Shown here piece by piece: positions 42,051-51,261 of a stretch of DNA of 64,000 nt (its first letter is position 1; each line of letters starts with the position of its first letter). A program made the position numbers and the translations under genes. A model generated the notes under the pieces. The model was not told where the DNA came from and did not search any database. It saw only the letters and a program-made list of their open reading frames with translations. Source of the DNA: Streptomyces caniferus (GTDB lineage: Bacteria; Actinomycetota; Actinomycetes; Streptomycetales; Streptomycetaceae); assembly GCF_009811555.1 (NCBI RefSeq), contig NZ_BLIN01000005.1, positions 310,001 through 374,000 of the forward strand, given 5' to 3'.

Positions 42051-42104
42051 TCCCGACTTCCCCGCGAGGGAAAGGTACTGGAACCGTTCCTCGAAGGCAG
42101 CTTC

Positions 42105-42351
42105 CTAGACGTTGGGGACCTGCAGTGTGTCCCAACTCGTCTTGCCGGGGATGCCGTTGACATCGTCACCTTCGAAGCCGAGCTTCTCCTGCCAGGCGGC
42201 GTAGGACTTCACATCGCCCGGACCCCATACGTCGGCGTTGACGCTCGACTGGTACCGGTTGCAGCCTTCGGCGACGAGCCGATGGTGCATTGCGGCGATG
42301 ATCGGCGATTTCCGTCCCGTGTCGAAGAACGACTCACCAGGGAACGGCTCG
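42105..42351 (-). repeat. 247-bp direct repeat, copy 2 (C-terminal module of lysozyme-like protein)
   Basis: This matches 40769-41015 with few substitutions and no length change, so the module was copied recently or is kept alike by recombination. The repeats flank the HNH and acidic genes and could cause deletions between them. Confidence 0.85.
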
Positions 42352-43094
42352 AAGGTGGCGGGGCCGGCGGGGCCGCCACCTGACTGGTAGGCGGTCAGTG
42401 CCCTGTTCGATGGTGAGCGGCGTTGCTTGAAGACCGTCTGCACGCGGGCGTCGGCACGTGGCAGTTTGCTGTGGCCGCCGAGAATGGCCCCCGGAACTTC
42501 GTAGTTGTAAACGACTTCGTCGCTTGCAGCCTCAACCGACACCACCGGGCTGGAAAGAACCTGATGGACTCCGGGGTAGCTCGTACGCAATTCGTGGTCG
42601 AGATAGTCCAGTTGGGCATCCATGTTCAACAGGACATCCGCCCCGAGCGGAGATCCGTTGTAAACGTGCCTGAAAAGTCCCGACCGCCGAGAGGGCGAAG
42701 TCCACTGGGCGAGGCCGACGCCGGGTAGCTTGGGCCCCTGATGAGGTGATTTCCGATCCATGATTTGGGCGGCTGCGAAATTCGTGGTTACTCCGGCGAA
42801 GTTCTTCGCTCGCATCGGGGTGGACGGCGAGCTGCCCTCGATGCGATTCGGCAGAATGGCCGACTCTGCCCACAAGTTCCCGACGATCCCGGCGGCGCCT
42901 GCGGGCGGAAAACCGTACCGGTCGACAAGTTGCCTCATGCAGTAACGCATGCGGTCGTCGGTTCCGACCATTGTCCAGTCGCCAGCCGACGGAACCACCG
43001 CGACCGCGACGGGCGCGTATCCCAGTCCGCGACCGGGACAGTTGGCATCGGCTGGAAGACGCCCTGCTTCGATGTTCGAATATTTGCCGTTCAT
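42105..43094 (-). CDS. Phage tail lysozyme-like protein with duplicated C-terminal module
   Basis: This 329-residue protein starts at ATG 43094, seven bases after GAGGAG. Its central domain (RMRYCMRQLVDRYGFPPAGAAGIVGNLWAESAI to VYNYEVPGAILGG) fits phage tail-tip lysozyme domains, which locally degrade peptidoglycan during DNA entry; Glu in LWAESAI is a likely catalytic acid. A linker leads to the same FPGESFFDTGR...LQVPNV module found in the amidase. It is the first of a four-gene minus-strand block with an HNH remnant, a small acidic gene and the amidase. Confidence 0.78.
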   Translation of the reverse strand: MNGKYSNIEAGRLPADANCPGRGLGYAPVAVAVVPSAGDWTMVGTDDRMRYCMRQLVDRYGFPPAGAAGIVGNLWAESAILPNRIEGSSPSTPMRAKNFAGVTTNFAAAQIMDRKSPHQGPKLPGVGLAQWTSPSRRSGLFRHVYNGSPLGADVLLNMDAQLDYLDHELRTSYPGVHQVLSSPVVSVEAASDEVVYNYEVPGAILGGHSKLPRADARVQTVFKQRRSPSNRALTAYQSGGGPAGPATFEPFPGESFFDTGRKSPIIAAMHHRLVAEGCNRYQSSVNADVWGPGDVKSYAAWQEKLGFEGDDVNGIPGKTSWDTLQVPNV

Positions 43095-43889
43095 TTCAGG
43101 CTCCTCACGCGAAGCCCGCTTCGCCCGTCGCGAGGGCGCACGGCGTCCACCACGGCTGGAGAAGCCGGGTAAGGGGAGGACAGAGACATGCTGTCTCGAG
43201 TTGTGCGCTGGTGGGCCGCCAGTAGCAATCGCCCCGGCCCTGGTGGAAGCCCAACCCAAAACCATTTTCATTGTACTGCGAAGCATTGCAGCCCGCCCTG
43301 CATCACATTACGCGGCCATCAGGTAACCAAACGCGGCCGCCCGGCAGGCTGTCGCGCGGGGTCACACGTCTGTGAAGCGCTACCGGACAACATGAGCTTC
43401 AGGCACGAGCATAATCGCGACCACCAAAAGCATAGACATCTCTCACAGCGACTAACGAGCTCGTGCACAGTAGGCGATGAGACGTCCGGGACTTCGGTGG
43501 GGCTCGATGTTCACAATTGCCGTGCCGATGCCAGGTCGGTGATCTGGTGATGAGGCAGCAGGCCAGCGACGGCTTGGACGGGCCCTCCAGTTCTTTAGGT
43601 GGGCGATGCCATGCTCGACGAATTGAGACACCGGTCAAGTACGGAGCAGGACTTGGCCAGAACGCTTGCAGCGGGTGCCGAGCACTATGGCCTGACTGGG
43701 CTCGCCGCCTTCACACCTCCGATCCGGTGGCTGGGCGCCCTGTGACTGAACGCTGTCCCGTAACTGCTGGTCACGGGTGAGATGCCGCGCGGAGAAGCCC
43801 CGCCGAGCGTTCCGGCGGGGCTTCTCGTCTCACGTGCTCTCACACGCGTCTCACGGACTGTGTGGACGCCCGGGACTCAGGACTCCGAC
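43095..43889. other. Gene-free stretch upstream of phage block
   Basis: I recognise no gene in about 795 bp. Codon position bias looks weak in all frames and the DNA is slightly AT-richer around 43380-43560. A strong hairpin lies at 43794-43824, followed by three short CTCAC repeats (43828-43858). It may include a former attachment site or the start of the prophage remnant. Confidence 0.35.
43794..43824 (+). terminator. Strong GC-rich hairpin
   Basis: GAAGCCCCGCCG (43794-43805) and CGGCGGGGCTTC (43813-43824) form a perfect 12-bp stem with a 7-nt loop, followed by TCGTCT. It is terminator-like. The gene it would serve is unclear; it may be the relic of one lost upstream. Confidence 0.65.
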
Positions 43890-44054
43890 ATGGCCTTGGG
43901 AGCCATTCCCTGCTTCGGCTGGGCGCCCCAGCACACGGGTTACGACCTGGTGAGCGTCAGTTCGTTCACGGGCCGAGTGCCCCGCAAGGACAACAGCGTC
44001 CACTCGGCCACCAAGCATGCGATCTACTCCTTCAGCGCCGGGCAACAGGCCTAA
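43890..44054 (+). pseudogene. Short-chain dehydrogenase fragment
   Basis: ATG 43890 gives 54 residues. DLVSVSSFTGRVPRKDNSVH SATKHAIYSFS matches the active-site region of SDR enzymes (VSS...Y/HSATKHA), with His where the catalytic Tyr normally sits. Both the Rossmann N-terminus and the C-terminus are gone. It is a remnant. Confidence 0.6.
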
Positions 44055-44056
44055 GT

Positions 44057-44863
44057 TCAGGCGCTGGGGGGAGCCGAACCGTTGGTGTTCAGCAGGGTGA
44101 GGCCGAGGTGAGTCAACGTATGAAGGGCAGCTTTCCGCTCCCGTGTGAGAGTGGTCAGCCCGGCGCTTCGGAGGGTGGTGGCGTGCTCGCTGGCACTGGC
44201 TGGCGATATGCGCGCTCGCTGTGCGAGCTGCGTAGTAGTGCACGCGGGATGGTCGGCTATGACACACAGCACGAGGGCCCTGGCACGGCCGAGTAGCGCG
44301 GACAGAGCTGGTGGCACCGGAGCATCGCCCCGGCGGGTATCGGCGGGAGGAGCCCATAGGGCAGCCGCGTCGACAGGGTTGTTCAGAGCCGGATACACCA
44401 TGAGAACCGACTCGGCCTGGGGGCTGGTGAACAGCTGGGGAATCGGCCCGCAGAATACCGAGGGAGCCAAAACGAGTCCACGGCCCGAGGTGTGGAAGTC
44501 GGCTTCCGGGTGGGTCAGGGGCCGATAGTCCGGGATCTCCAGCACCGGGGGGTTCCACACGGCCATCGGGCGCAGGCTGTTCAGCAGTTTCCCCACCCCG
44601 CCCTGCACCATGAGCCGCCCACGCCGTGCCACCTCCCCCTGAAGGTGCTGGTCGATACGTCGCCAGTAGGGGGCCACCGCGACGCGGTGGCAGTCGTACA
44701 GCGCGACAGCCAGTCTTCGCACCGCCCGCGGGTCTGCATCCATCGCTTCGGCCAGCCACGGCGCTGGGCGCTTGTCCGTGCGCGGCTGTACGGAGAATTC
44801 CTCGCGCAGCCGCCCGCCTGGCGCACTGATCAGCCGCCCTATGCCCTCGTCCGAACCACGCAA
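44057..44863 (-). CDS. ArsR-type winged-helix regulator, uncertain 5' end
   Basis: About 268 residues. A long N-terminal domain (VRRLAVALYDCHRVAVAPYW, then LEIPDYRPLTHPEADFHTSG RGLVLAPSVFCG) is followed by a C-terminal winged helix (HPACTTTQLAQRARISPASASEHATTLRSAGLTTLTRER). This is the architecture of the large ArsR-like regulators of Streptomyces. Relatives have about 40 more residues before the first helix, so the 5' end may be shortened. A TTG at 44863 is a possible start. It is divergent from the small secreted protein at 44910 and may control it. Confidence 0.75.
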   Translation of the reverse strand: MRGSDEGIGRLISAPGGRLREEFSVQPRTDKRPAPWLAEAMDADPRAVRRLAVALYDCHRVAVAPYWRRIDQHLQGEVARRGRLMVQGGVGKLLNSLRPMAVWNPPVLEIPDYRPLTHPEADFHTSGRGLVLAPSVFCGPIPQLFTSPQAESVLMVYPALNNPVDAAALWAPPADTRRGDAPVPPALSALLGRARALVLCVIADHPACTTTQLAQRARISPASASEHATTLRSAGLTTLTRERKAALHTLTHLGLTLLNTNGSAPPSA

Positions 44864-44909
44864 ATGCTCGGCACAACACAGAAAACACGCAGGCAAAGGA
44901 GAGATCGTT

Positions 44910-45161
44910 ATGCGCATTCGCACTGTCATGGGGAGCCTGGCGCTCGGCGCCGCACTCGCACTCGGAACCACTGCGGCCACCGCGCAGGCGGCGCCGACGG
45001 CTTCCTCCATAGACGAGACAGCAGTTGCGGCCAGCGACGTATTCATCGGGTACTACCCCAGCAGCACGGCGTGCCACATCGCCGGGACGGCGATGGCCGG
45101 CGAAAACCACACGTGTATCCGCAAGGGAACCCGGTACGCCCTGTACATCATCGTGCAGTGA
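44910..45161 (+). CDS. Small secreted two-cysteine protein (copy B)
   Basis: This 83-residue protein starts at ATG 44910, seven bases after AAAGGAGAG. The signal peptide (MRIRTVMGSLALGAALALGT to AQA) is followed by a mature part with Cys in SSTACHIAG and HTCIRKG and the end GTRYALYIIVQ. It shares signal architecture, Cys spacing and the C-terminal G-[ST]-R-[WY]-A-L-Y-I-x-V pattern with the protein at 17599-17847. A terminator hairpin follows the stop. It is divergent from an ArsR-type regulator. The function is unknown. Confidence 0.8.
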   Translation: MRIRTVMGSLALGAALALGTTAATAQAAPTASSIDETAVAASDVFIGYYPSSTACHIAGTAMAGENHTCIRKGTRYALYIIVQ

Positions 45162-45167
45162 CGTAGC

Positions 45168-45206
45168 CCCTGCGGGGGCCGGCCGACGCGCCGGACCCCC
45201 GCAGGG
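45168..45206 (+). terminator. Terminator of secreted-protein gene B
   Basis: CCCTGCGGGGG (45168-45178) pairs with CCCCCGCAGGG (45196-45206). The loop has a second short GGCC pairing. It starts seven bases after the stop codon at 45161. Confidence 0.7.
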
Positions 45207-45748
45207 CGCCATCGGCGTCACAGGCAGACGACGGACGTTGCGGCCGACCGAACAGCCCTCAAGAACCTGACCTGCGTAAACACTCTGGATCTAGACCACC
45301 TGGACGCACAAGGCGCTTCCGACAACCTGTGCCAGGTCGGACCGTCCTGCCAGAGCGCTTGGCCACCGCCTCCGGGCACGGACGGCCAATTGTCGCCCTG
45401 CGGTAGCGGCGTGCGGGCTTCAGCGTGCAGGGCAGTGGCGCAGCTCCCTGCCAGTTCATTGCCGGAGCTCTCTGCCCTGGGCCAACGTCCTCCGAACCGA
45501 TACCACTTTCCTCAGAACTTCGCAGGCAAGACCGTCGACCCGGCCAACGGGCTCAAAGCGGCTGGAACCCCTCCTGGAAGAAGTGGAGGGCGGGGCAGCG
45601 CGCTCGCCTGACCGCCGAGTCCCGCCGCGCGAAGGGGGTTGGTTATCTCCGGCGGCCACGCGCTGTCAGTGCGCTGTGCCACGATGTCGTTACGGCCCGC
45701 TCCGGGTTCGTCACAGACGTTCGGGCCGACGCCTGGAGGGGACGCACG
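45207..45748. other. Intergenic region upstream of the conflict-system genes
   Basis: No gene recognised in about 540 bp. It contains the second copy of the 16-bp word (45511-45526). Just upstream of ATG 45749 lies GGAGGGGA, the ribosome site. The promoter of the conflict system is expected between 45530 and 45740. Confidence 0.4.
45511..45526. repeat. 16-bp word repeated at 1-16
   Basis: CTCAGAACTTCGCAGG matches the word at the left edge of the window in the same orientation. It is 223 bp before the conflict-system operon. It could be an attachment or terminal sequence of a mobile element carrying part of this region. Only the sequence identity is observed. Confidence 0.5.
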
Positions 45749-46090
45749 ATGACAGAGCACGACCGCACCGTGGGAGAGACCGTGGTGGTCCCGGTGACCC
45801 AGGACGGGGTGCGCATCCAGGTGTTCGCAGGCTCCGCCGAGGCCGCGGTGGACGGCGAGGAGACCGAGATCGGCGCCCGTCGCCCCGGCCTCGACCAGGT
45901 CATATCGGGGCTGAACGCGGTGGCGCGGGCCGTGGGCGAGCAAGCCCGGCAGAGCACGGCGAGCAAAGTGACGCTGGAGTTCGGCTGCGACATCGCCCTG
46001 GAGTCGGGCTCTCTGGTGGCCGCCATCGGCAAGGCGAGCGCCAAGTCGGCGTTCAAGGTCACGCTCGAATGGGACAGCACCTCGGCGTGA
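45749..46090 (+). CDS. Trypco1-type (CU044_2847 family) trypsin-co-occurring protein
   Basis: This 113-residue protein has a beta-rich N-terminal half (TVVVPVTQDGVRIQVFAGSA) and a helix followed by strands (KVTLEFGCDIALESGSLVAA, AFKVTLEW). It matches the trypsin-co-occurring domain 1 pattern, found next to genes for trypsin-NTPase proteins. ATG 45749 has GGAGGGG nine bases upstream. Its TGA overlaps the GTG of the downstream trypsin-NACHT gene (GTGA), so the two proteins are coupled and probably form one complex. From published comparative work on conflict systems, such small proteins are thought to be protease substrates or regulators. The exact role is unproven. Confidence 0.8.
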   Translation: MTEHDRTVGETVVVPVTQDGVRIQVFAGSAEAAVDGEETEIGARRPGLDQVISGLNAVARAVGEQARQSTASKVTLEFGCDIALESGSLVAAIGKASAKSAFKVTLEWDSTSA

Positions 46091-49000
46091 CGGGCCTTCC
46101 CCCGGGGAGGCAGCAGTCGGCGCTGCTGGACTCCGTCGTCGCACTCGAAGTGCCCTCGCCCGACGGCGAACCGCTGATGGGCACCGGCTTCTTCGTGGCG
46201 CCCGGCGTAGTGGCCACGTGCGCCCACGTGGTGGCCGCCTCGGCCGCGGAGCTGCCGCGCAGGATCGTGGGCCGCATCGCCTCGCGCTCGCTGGTCCTGG
46301 AACTCCAGGCATGTCCGGAGCGGTACTTCCTGACCCCGGGGGACGGGCTCGACCTGGCATTCCTTCAGGTCATCGACGCCGACCGGCGGGAGAGCCCTGC
46401 CGCCCTGCCACTGTCGGACCGGCTGGCCGTCGGGGACGCCCTGTGGACCCACGGGCACCCGTCCGGCATGTTCCGCGCCGGGCAGTCCGCGACCTTCACC
46501 TACGAGGGCACGTCCGCCCGTGCCTTCGAGCGGCCGAACAGCCTGCACCGGCTGCGCGGCACGGTGGTGACCGCCGGGTTCAGCGGCAGCCCCGTCCTCA
46601 ACCGCCGGACGGGGTGCGTGGCCGGCATGCTCACCACCGCCGACCGGACCGGCAGTTCGCACATGGTCGGGGCGCGTGAGCTGACCGTCAGGCTCGATCC
46701 CGGCTGGTGCGACAGCCGGTGGAGCACCGACTGCCGGACCTGGCTGGGTACGCTGTCGGACGCGCAGATCGAGGCGGGCGGCTGGCCCTTCCTCGGACCG
46801 CGGCTGCGCGAGTTCCTGGACATCTCCGCGCGGGCCGCCCGGGAGCACCCCTACCCAGGCGTCGTCCCCGGCACGGTGCCGCCGCCGCTGTCCACGGTCT
46901 ACGTCCACCAGCACGCGGCGGCGTACCGGGGTCTCGCCCCGGTGCCGGACGACGAGGCGCGGTCCCCCGCCGACGGGCTCCTGGACCACCCCGACGACGT
47001 GATCGTCTTCGGCGGACCGGGCTTCGGGAAGTCCAGTCTGCTGCGGTCCTGGATCACCACCGTCGCCCGCAGGTGGACCGAGGAGCACTTCTACCACTCG
47101 GTCCCCGTCCTGGTCAGGGCCGCGGACCTGGTCGGCGACCGGCCCTTCGCGAGCCTCCTGCACGACGCCGTCTCCCGGGAGCTGAGCGGCGCCGGGCTGG
47201 TCAGGCCTATCCGCGAGGACCTCTTCGCCGCTCCCCCGGCGCCGGGCGTGCGCTGGCTGCTGCTGGTGGACGGCTTGGACGAGGTGATGAGCCCGGAGGG
47301 GCGGCAGCGCGTCCTGGGCAAGCTCGCCTCGATCCGGGAACAGGACGCGTACGCGCACCAGTTCCGGTTCGTCCTGGCGACGAGGCCCACCCTCGACGTC
47401 CGGGACCTACCGGAACCTCGGTTCCGCTGCTGCTCGTTGCTGCCCTTCGACCTCCAGCAGCTGCCCGGGTTCGCCCGCGCCTGGTTCACCGCCCTGGGCC
47501 TGCCGGAGCCAGAGGCGAGGACCACCGCCTTCCTGGATCACGTCAGGATCCCCAGCGTGCGGCACCTGGCGACGGTGCCGCTGATGGCGACCATGCTCTG
47601 CCAGTTGCACGCCGACTCCGGCCAGGAGCCGCTGCCCCGGGGCCGCTGGGCGCTGTACACGCGGTTCATGGACCTGCTCCGCGCCAAGCAGTACGGCGAG
47701 CGGGCCAACGTGCTGGAGCAGGCGCACGCCGTACTGGACCGCCACGGCGCCGAGGGGGCCCGCGCGGCGGAAGGACTCGGCGCCCTGACAGATCACGTCC
47801 TGCGGGAGCTGGCACTGGCCAAGTACCGCGGAGACATCACCCCCGAGCGGCAGTTGATCGAACGGTGGACGGGCCACCTCCGGCCCGCCTCGCTCTGTCG
47901 CGAGCGGTGGAGCGCGCTGTGCGAGGAGATACTGCTGCGCGGCGGGCTGGTCGTCCGGCGGGGCGGCAGTCTGGAGTTCGTCCACCAGACGCTGCTCGAA
48001 CACCTCGCGGCGCAGGCCACGGTCGGGAACCCCGAGCGGAACCGGACTGCCTACCGCTCGATCATCGGCGGCTGGCCGCGCAGACGCCGGGTGGCCCCGC
48101 TGGCCGCCGCCGAGAGTCCCTACGTCGACTTCCTCGTCTCCTCCTGGTCCGGCCGTCCGGGGTTCGCGCGGCTGCTCGCGCACTGGGCCAGGGAGTTGCA
48201 CGGCGCCCAGTACGTCGCCCGGCTGAGCAGCGAGGGCGCCGCCCTCCCCCGGCGGGTGTTGCGGGTGGCCAAGGGGGAATTGTTCGCGGTGGTTCGCGAC
48301 GAGCGGCGCGACCCGTTCGACCGGCTGCGGGCCGCCCGGGCGCTGGTGGACCTCGGGGATGCCCGGGGTACCGCGGAGATATCTTCGTTCGCGGCGCTCC
48401 CCACGCACGACCTGGGATCCCGGCTGCACGCCGCGGAGATGCTCGCGGACCTCGGCGCCGCGGACGCCCATGAGCTGCCGGTCTCCGTCGCCGGCGACGA
48501 GGAAGCAGACGCGGGGCGAAGGATCAGGGCCGCCGAGATCCTGGGTCGGCTCGGTGACGAGCGCGGCGCGCGGGCGCTGGCGGACCTCGCCCGGTCCTCC
48601 GAGACCTGGTGGGTGGACCGGCTGCGCGCCGCGGAGTGCCTGGACCGGACCGCGCCCGACAGCGCCGTGGCCATCCTGCTCGGCATCGCCGCCGACGGCC
48701 CGGCCCTCCCCCATGTCCGGTCCGCCGCGGTGGAAGCGCTCTCCCGGCTTCACCCGCACTTCGCCTTCAGGTACCTGCGCGAGGCCGCCGGGGACCGGGA
48801 GCGTCCGGTGTCCTCGCGCAGCCGGGCGCTGGAGGCCCTGGAATGGCTGGGCGGGAAGGAATCCATCGAGTGCCTGGCCCGGGTTGCCCAGGACCCTTCG
48901 GAGAACCGCCTCCTGCGGTTGTCGGCCGCCGACGGACTCTCCCGGCTCCGGGACCCCCGCGTCGTGGACACCCTGGCCCACCTGCTGACCGGGCCATCCG

Positions 49001-50163
49001 ACGAGCCGGCGCTGATCCTTCGGGCGGCCGAGGCGCTGGCCCGGCACGGCGACCCCAGAGCGGCCGACGCGCTGGCCGCGATCGCGGCGACGGAGCGGCT
49101 GACCGGACCGGAGCGGCTCCAGGCGGGCCGGGCGCTGCTCTCGCTCTCCGACCCGCGCGGCCGGGAGGTCCTGCACGCTCTGACCGGCGACCCCGCGGCC
49201 GGGACCGGTCTGCGCCTGCAGGCCGCCGAGGCGCTGGACGACGTACGAGACTCCCGGGCGCTGTACCCGCTCACCGTCATCGCGCTGCACCCTTCGGCGC
49301 CCCGGGTATCGCAGATCCGGGCCGCCGAGCGCCTCGACCAGTTCCGCACCCGCAAGGCCGCCGACGCTCTGCTGTCCGTGCTGGACAACCCGGAGCTGCT
49401 GGAGGAGATGCGGGTGCGGGCCGGCACGCTCCTGGCGGACCTCGGCGACGGCCGGGCACGCCGCTGCCTGGAGCGGCTCACCCGGTCGGCGTTCGGTCCA
49501 GAGGCGCGGATCCGCGCCGCCGGCGCGCTGGGCAAGATCGCCCCGAAGGAGGGGTGCCGGGCACTGGAGGAACTGCTGACGGACGCGTCAGTCGACGAGG
49601 ATTCGCGCGTCCGGGCACTGGAGGTGCTGTGCCGGGCGCACCCGGAGCGGGCCAGGGAGGTGCTGACGGACTTGGCGGCTGACGCCCGCCAAGCGACGGC
49701 AGTCCAGCTCCGCGCGCTGGCGCTGACCCGGGGCCGCCTGCTGCCTGAGACGAGTGCCGCCCACCGGGCGATCGCCGCCGCCCGGCACGCGTCGCCGATG
49801 GTCCGCGTCGGCGCGGTCCGGGTGTTGCAGCACCTGGGCGGCGCGGACGTGCTGGACCTGCTCGGACAGCTGGCCAGGGAACCCCACCGCTACATCCAGA
49901 CCAAGGTGCTGATCACCCTGGCCCAGATGCAGCACGCACCGGCGGCAGCCGCAGCCCGGGACTTCGTGTCCGATCCCAATGTGCCGATGCGGAACAAGTT
50001 CGAGGTACTCCAGGCGCTGGCAGGCTCCCCGGACGGGGAGCTGCGTCGGGTCGTCCGGGACGTCTCACTCGGCGCGGTCCCCTCCGATCTGCTGCGGGAC
50101 CACTGCAGCGCGCTGCTCGCAACGGCACGTAGGCCCGGCTCCCGCCCGGCCGACACCGACTGA
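46087..50163 (+). CDS. Trypsin-like protease / NACHT NTPase / HEAT-repeat conflict protein
   Basis: This 1358-residue intracellular STAND-type protein has no signal peptide. Residues 1-210 form an S1/trypsin-like protease with a complete triad: His47 (TCAHVV), Asp89 (GLDLAFL) and Ser166 (TAGFSGSPV). A NACHT NTPase spans about 300-660, with Walker A GGPGFGKSS (Lys315), Walker B WLLLVDGLDE (Asp395, Asp398, Glu399), an ATRPTLD sensor and the FVHQTLLEHLAA helix (His633). Residues of about 740-1350 are a long array of HEAT-like repeats (RIRAAEILGRLGDERGARAL and many similar). The NTPase probably oligomerises on a signal sensed by the repeats and activates the protease. It is coupled to the Trypco1 gene. 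Confidence 0.9.
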   Translation: MTGLPPGRQQSALLDSVVALEVPSPDGEPLMGTGFFVAPGVVATCAHVVAASAAELPRRIVGRIASRSLVLELQACPERYFLTPGDGLDLAFLQVIDADRRESPAALPLSDRLAVGDALWTHGHPSGMFRAGQSATFTYEGTSARAFERPNSLHRLRGTVVTAGFSGSPVLNRRTGCVAGMLTTADRTGSSHMVGARELTVRLDPGWCDSRWSTDCRTWLGTLSDAQIEAGGWPFLGPRLREFLDISARAAREHPYPGVVPGTVPPPLSTVYVHQHAAAYRGLAPVPDDEARSPADGLLDHPDDVIVFGGPGFGKSSLLRSWITTVARRWTEEHFYHSVPVLVRAADLVGDRPFASLLHDAVSRELSGAGLVRPIREDLFAAPPAPGVRWLLLVDGLDEVMSPEGRQRVLGKLASIREQDAYAHQFRFVLATRPTLDVRDLPEPRFRCCSLLPFDLQQLPGFARAWFTALGLPEPEARTTAFLDHVRIPSVRHLATVPLMATMLCQLHADSGQEPLPRGRWALYTRFMDLLRAKQYGERANVLEQAHAVLDRHGAEGARAAEGLGALTDHVLRELALAKYRGDITPERQLIERWTGHLRPASLCRERWSALCEEILLRGGLVVRRGGSLEFVHQTLLEHLAAQATVGNPERNRTAYRSIIGGWPRRRRVAPLAAAESPYVDFLVSSWSGRPGFARLLAHWARELHGAQYVARLSSEGAALPRRVLRVAKGELFAVVRDERRDPFDRLRAARALVDLGDARGTAEISSFAALPTHDLGSRLHAAEMLADLGAADAHELPVSVAGDEEADAGRRIRAAEILGRLGDERGARALADLARSSETWWVDRLRAAECLDRTAPDSAVAILLGIAADGPALPHVRSAAVEALSRLHPHFAFRYLREAAGDRERPVSSRSRALEALEWLGGKESIECLARVAQDPSENRLLRLSAADGLSRLRDPRVVDTLAHLLTGPSDEPALILRAAEALARHGDPRAADALAAIAATERLTGPERLQAGRALLSLSDPRGREVLHALTGDPAAGTGLRLQAAEALDDVRDSRALYPLTVIALHPSAPRVSQIRAAERLDQFRTRKAADALLSVLDNPELLEEMRVRAGTLLADLGDGRARRCLERLTRSAFGPEARIRAAGALGKIAPKEGCRALEELLTDASVDEDSRVRALEVLCRAHPERAREVLTDLAADARQATAVQLRALALTRGRLLPETSAAHRAIAAARHASPMVRVGAVRVLQHLGGADVLDLLGQLAREPHRYIQTKVLITLAQMQHAPAAAAARDFVSDPNVPMRNKFEVLQALAGSPDGELRRVVRDVSLGAVPSDLLRDHCSALLATARRPGSRPADTD

Positions 50164-50351
50164 CCACGCGACGGCTACCGTGCCCAGCTTGCCGCGTTCG
50201 CGGATGGACAGGCTCTACTGCGCTCCACGCAGGGAACGAACATGACCGGCTGGTCGCTGTCGACGACGCCCGCAAAGCGGCAGGGTGGTTCAGGGAGTAT
50301 GTCCAGCCAGCCCGGACTGCTCAACCGGGTTCTCCGGCAAGCTTCAGCGTC

Positions 50352-50990
50352 GTGATCGCGAACCTTGTCCCCGACGAGCTGTGGCATCGGATAGCCCCGC
50401 TGTTGCCAGCGCGGCCCGTACTACGGCATCGCCACCCCGGGCGGCTCCCGGTACCGGACCGGGTCGCGCTGGCTGGCATCATCTACGTCTTGCGGAAAGG
50501 CGTGGCCTGGCGCGACGTACGGGGTGAGGTGGTGGGTCGCTCCGGAGTGACGGCCTGGCGCCGGCTGCGGGCCTGGACCGAGGCGGGCGTCTGGCCCCGC
50601 CTGCATGCCGCACTGTTGACCGAACTGCGCCGCGCGGACTTGCTGGACCTGGACGACCGCGCCGTGGACGGATCGCACGTCCGGGCCCTCAAAGGGGGGA
50701 TCACGTCGGCCCCTCGCCCGTCGACCGCGCCCGCCCCGGCTCCAAGCACCACCTGATCGTCGACCGCCACGGCACCCCGCTGGCCGTCACACTCAGCAGC
50801 GGCAACCGACACGACATCACCCAACTCCTACCACTGCTGGATGCGGTCCCACCGATCCGGGGCCTGCGAGGGCGGCCCCGCCGCAGGCCCCGTCGCCTGT
50901 ACGCCGACCGAGGCTACGACTTCGACAAGTACCGTCGTCAGCTGTGGAAGCGCGGCATCAAGCCGATGATCGCCCGATGCGGCACTGACC
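50352..50990 (+). mobile_element. IS5-family transposase, split by a frameshift and 3'-truncated
   Basis: ATG 50352 starts MIANLVPDELWHRIAPLLPA. The HTH half runs through VLRKGVAWRDVRGEVVGRSG to AVDGSHVRALKGG (first Asp). At an A3G6 run (50691-50699) the frame must shift for GPSPVDRARPGSKHHLIVDR and LYADRGYDFDKYRRQLWKRG (second Asp) to be read. Several Streptomyces IS5 elements are annotated with a programmed frameshift exactly here, so the shift may be genuine. After KPMIARCGT similarity ends (50990), the Glu segment is missing and the element is inactive. Confidence 0.78.
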
Positions 50991-51261
50991 CCGGCTGCCG
51001 CGCGGGGCTCCGTCCCGCGTCGGGACCCGAGCGCCGGCCAGCGGCGGCGTGTCGCCGCAGCTGGCCGGTCTGGTTTCTCTCACGTCAGCTTCGGCCCTCG
51101 GTCGGCCGCCATCGTCGCACCCGTGCGGGTATCACCGAGGGCCGTCCTTCCCATACGCCGGGAACAGACGCCCTCCACGAGCAAGCGCAGCTGCAGTCGG
51201 AACGCATGCCGCGCGGACGCTCCAACGACAATCCGCACCCTCACACCAGCGTTCACCCCCG
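50991..51261. other. Short gene-free stretch after transposase
   Basis: About 270 bp with no recognised gene. It contains the junction where the transposase loses similarity and the 3' flank of the HEAT-like gene. Confidence 0.35.

Noticed and set aside
45511..45526. Tn3-family terminal inverted repeat
   Set aside because: Only the CCTCAGAA core resembles such ends. The GGGG tip and TAAG inner end are absent.
45583..46086. N-terminal extension of the trypsin-NACHT protein
   Set aside because: It overlaps the Trypco1-type gene in another frame and lacks similarity. The GTGA overlap at 46087 sets the start.
47407..49290. 627-residue antisense frame over the NACHT-HEAT gene
   Set aside because: It has the composition of a shadow frame, while the sense frame has protease, NACHT and HEAT motifs.
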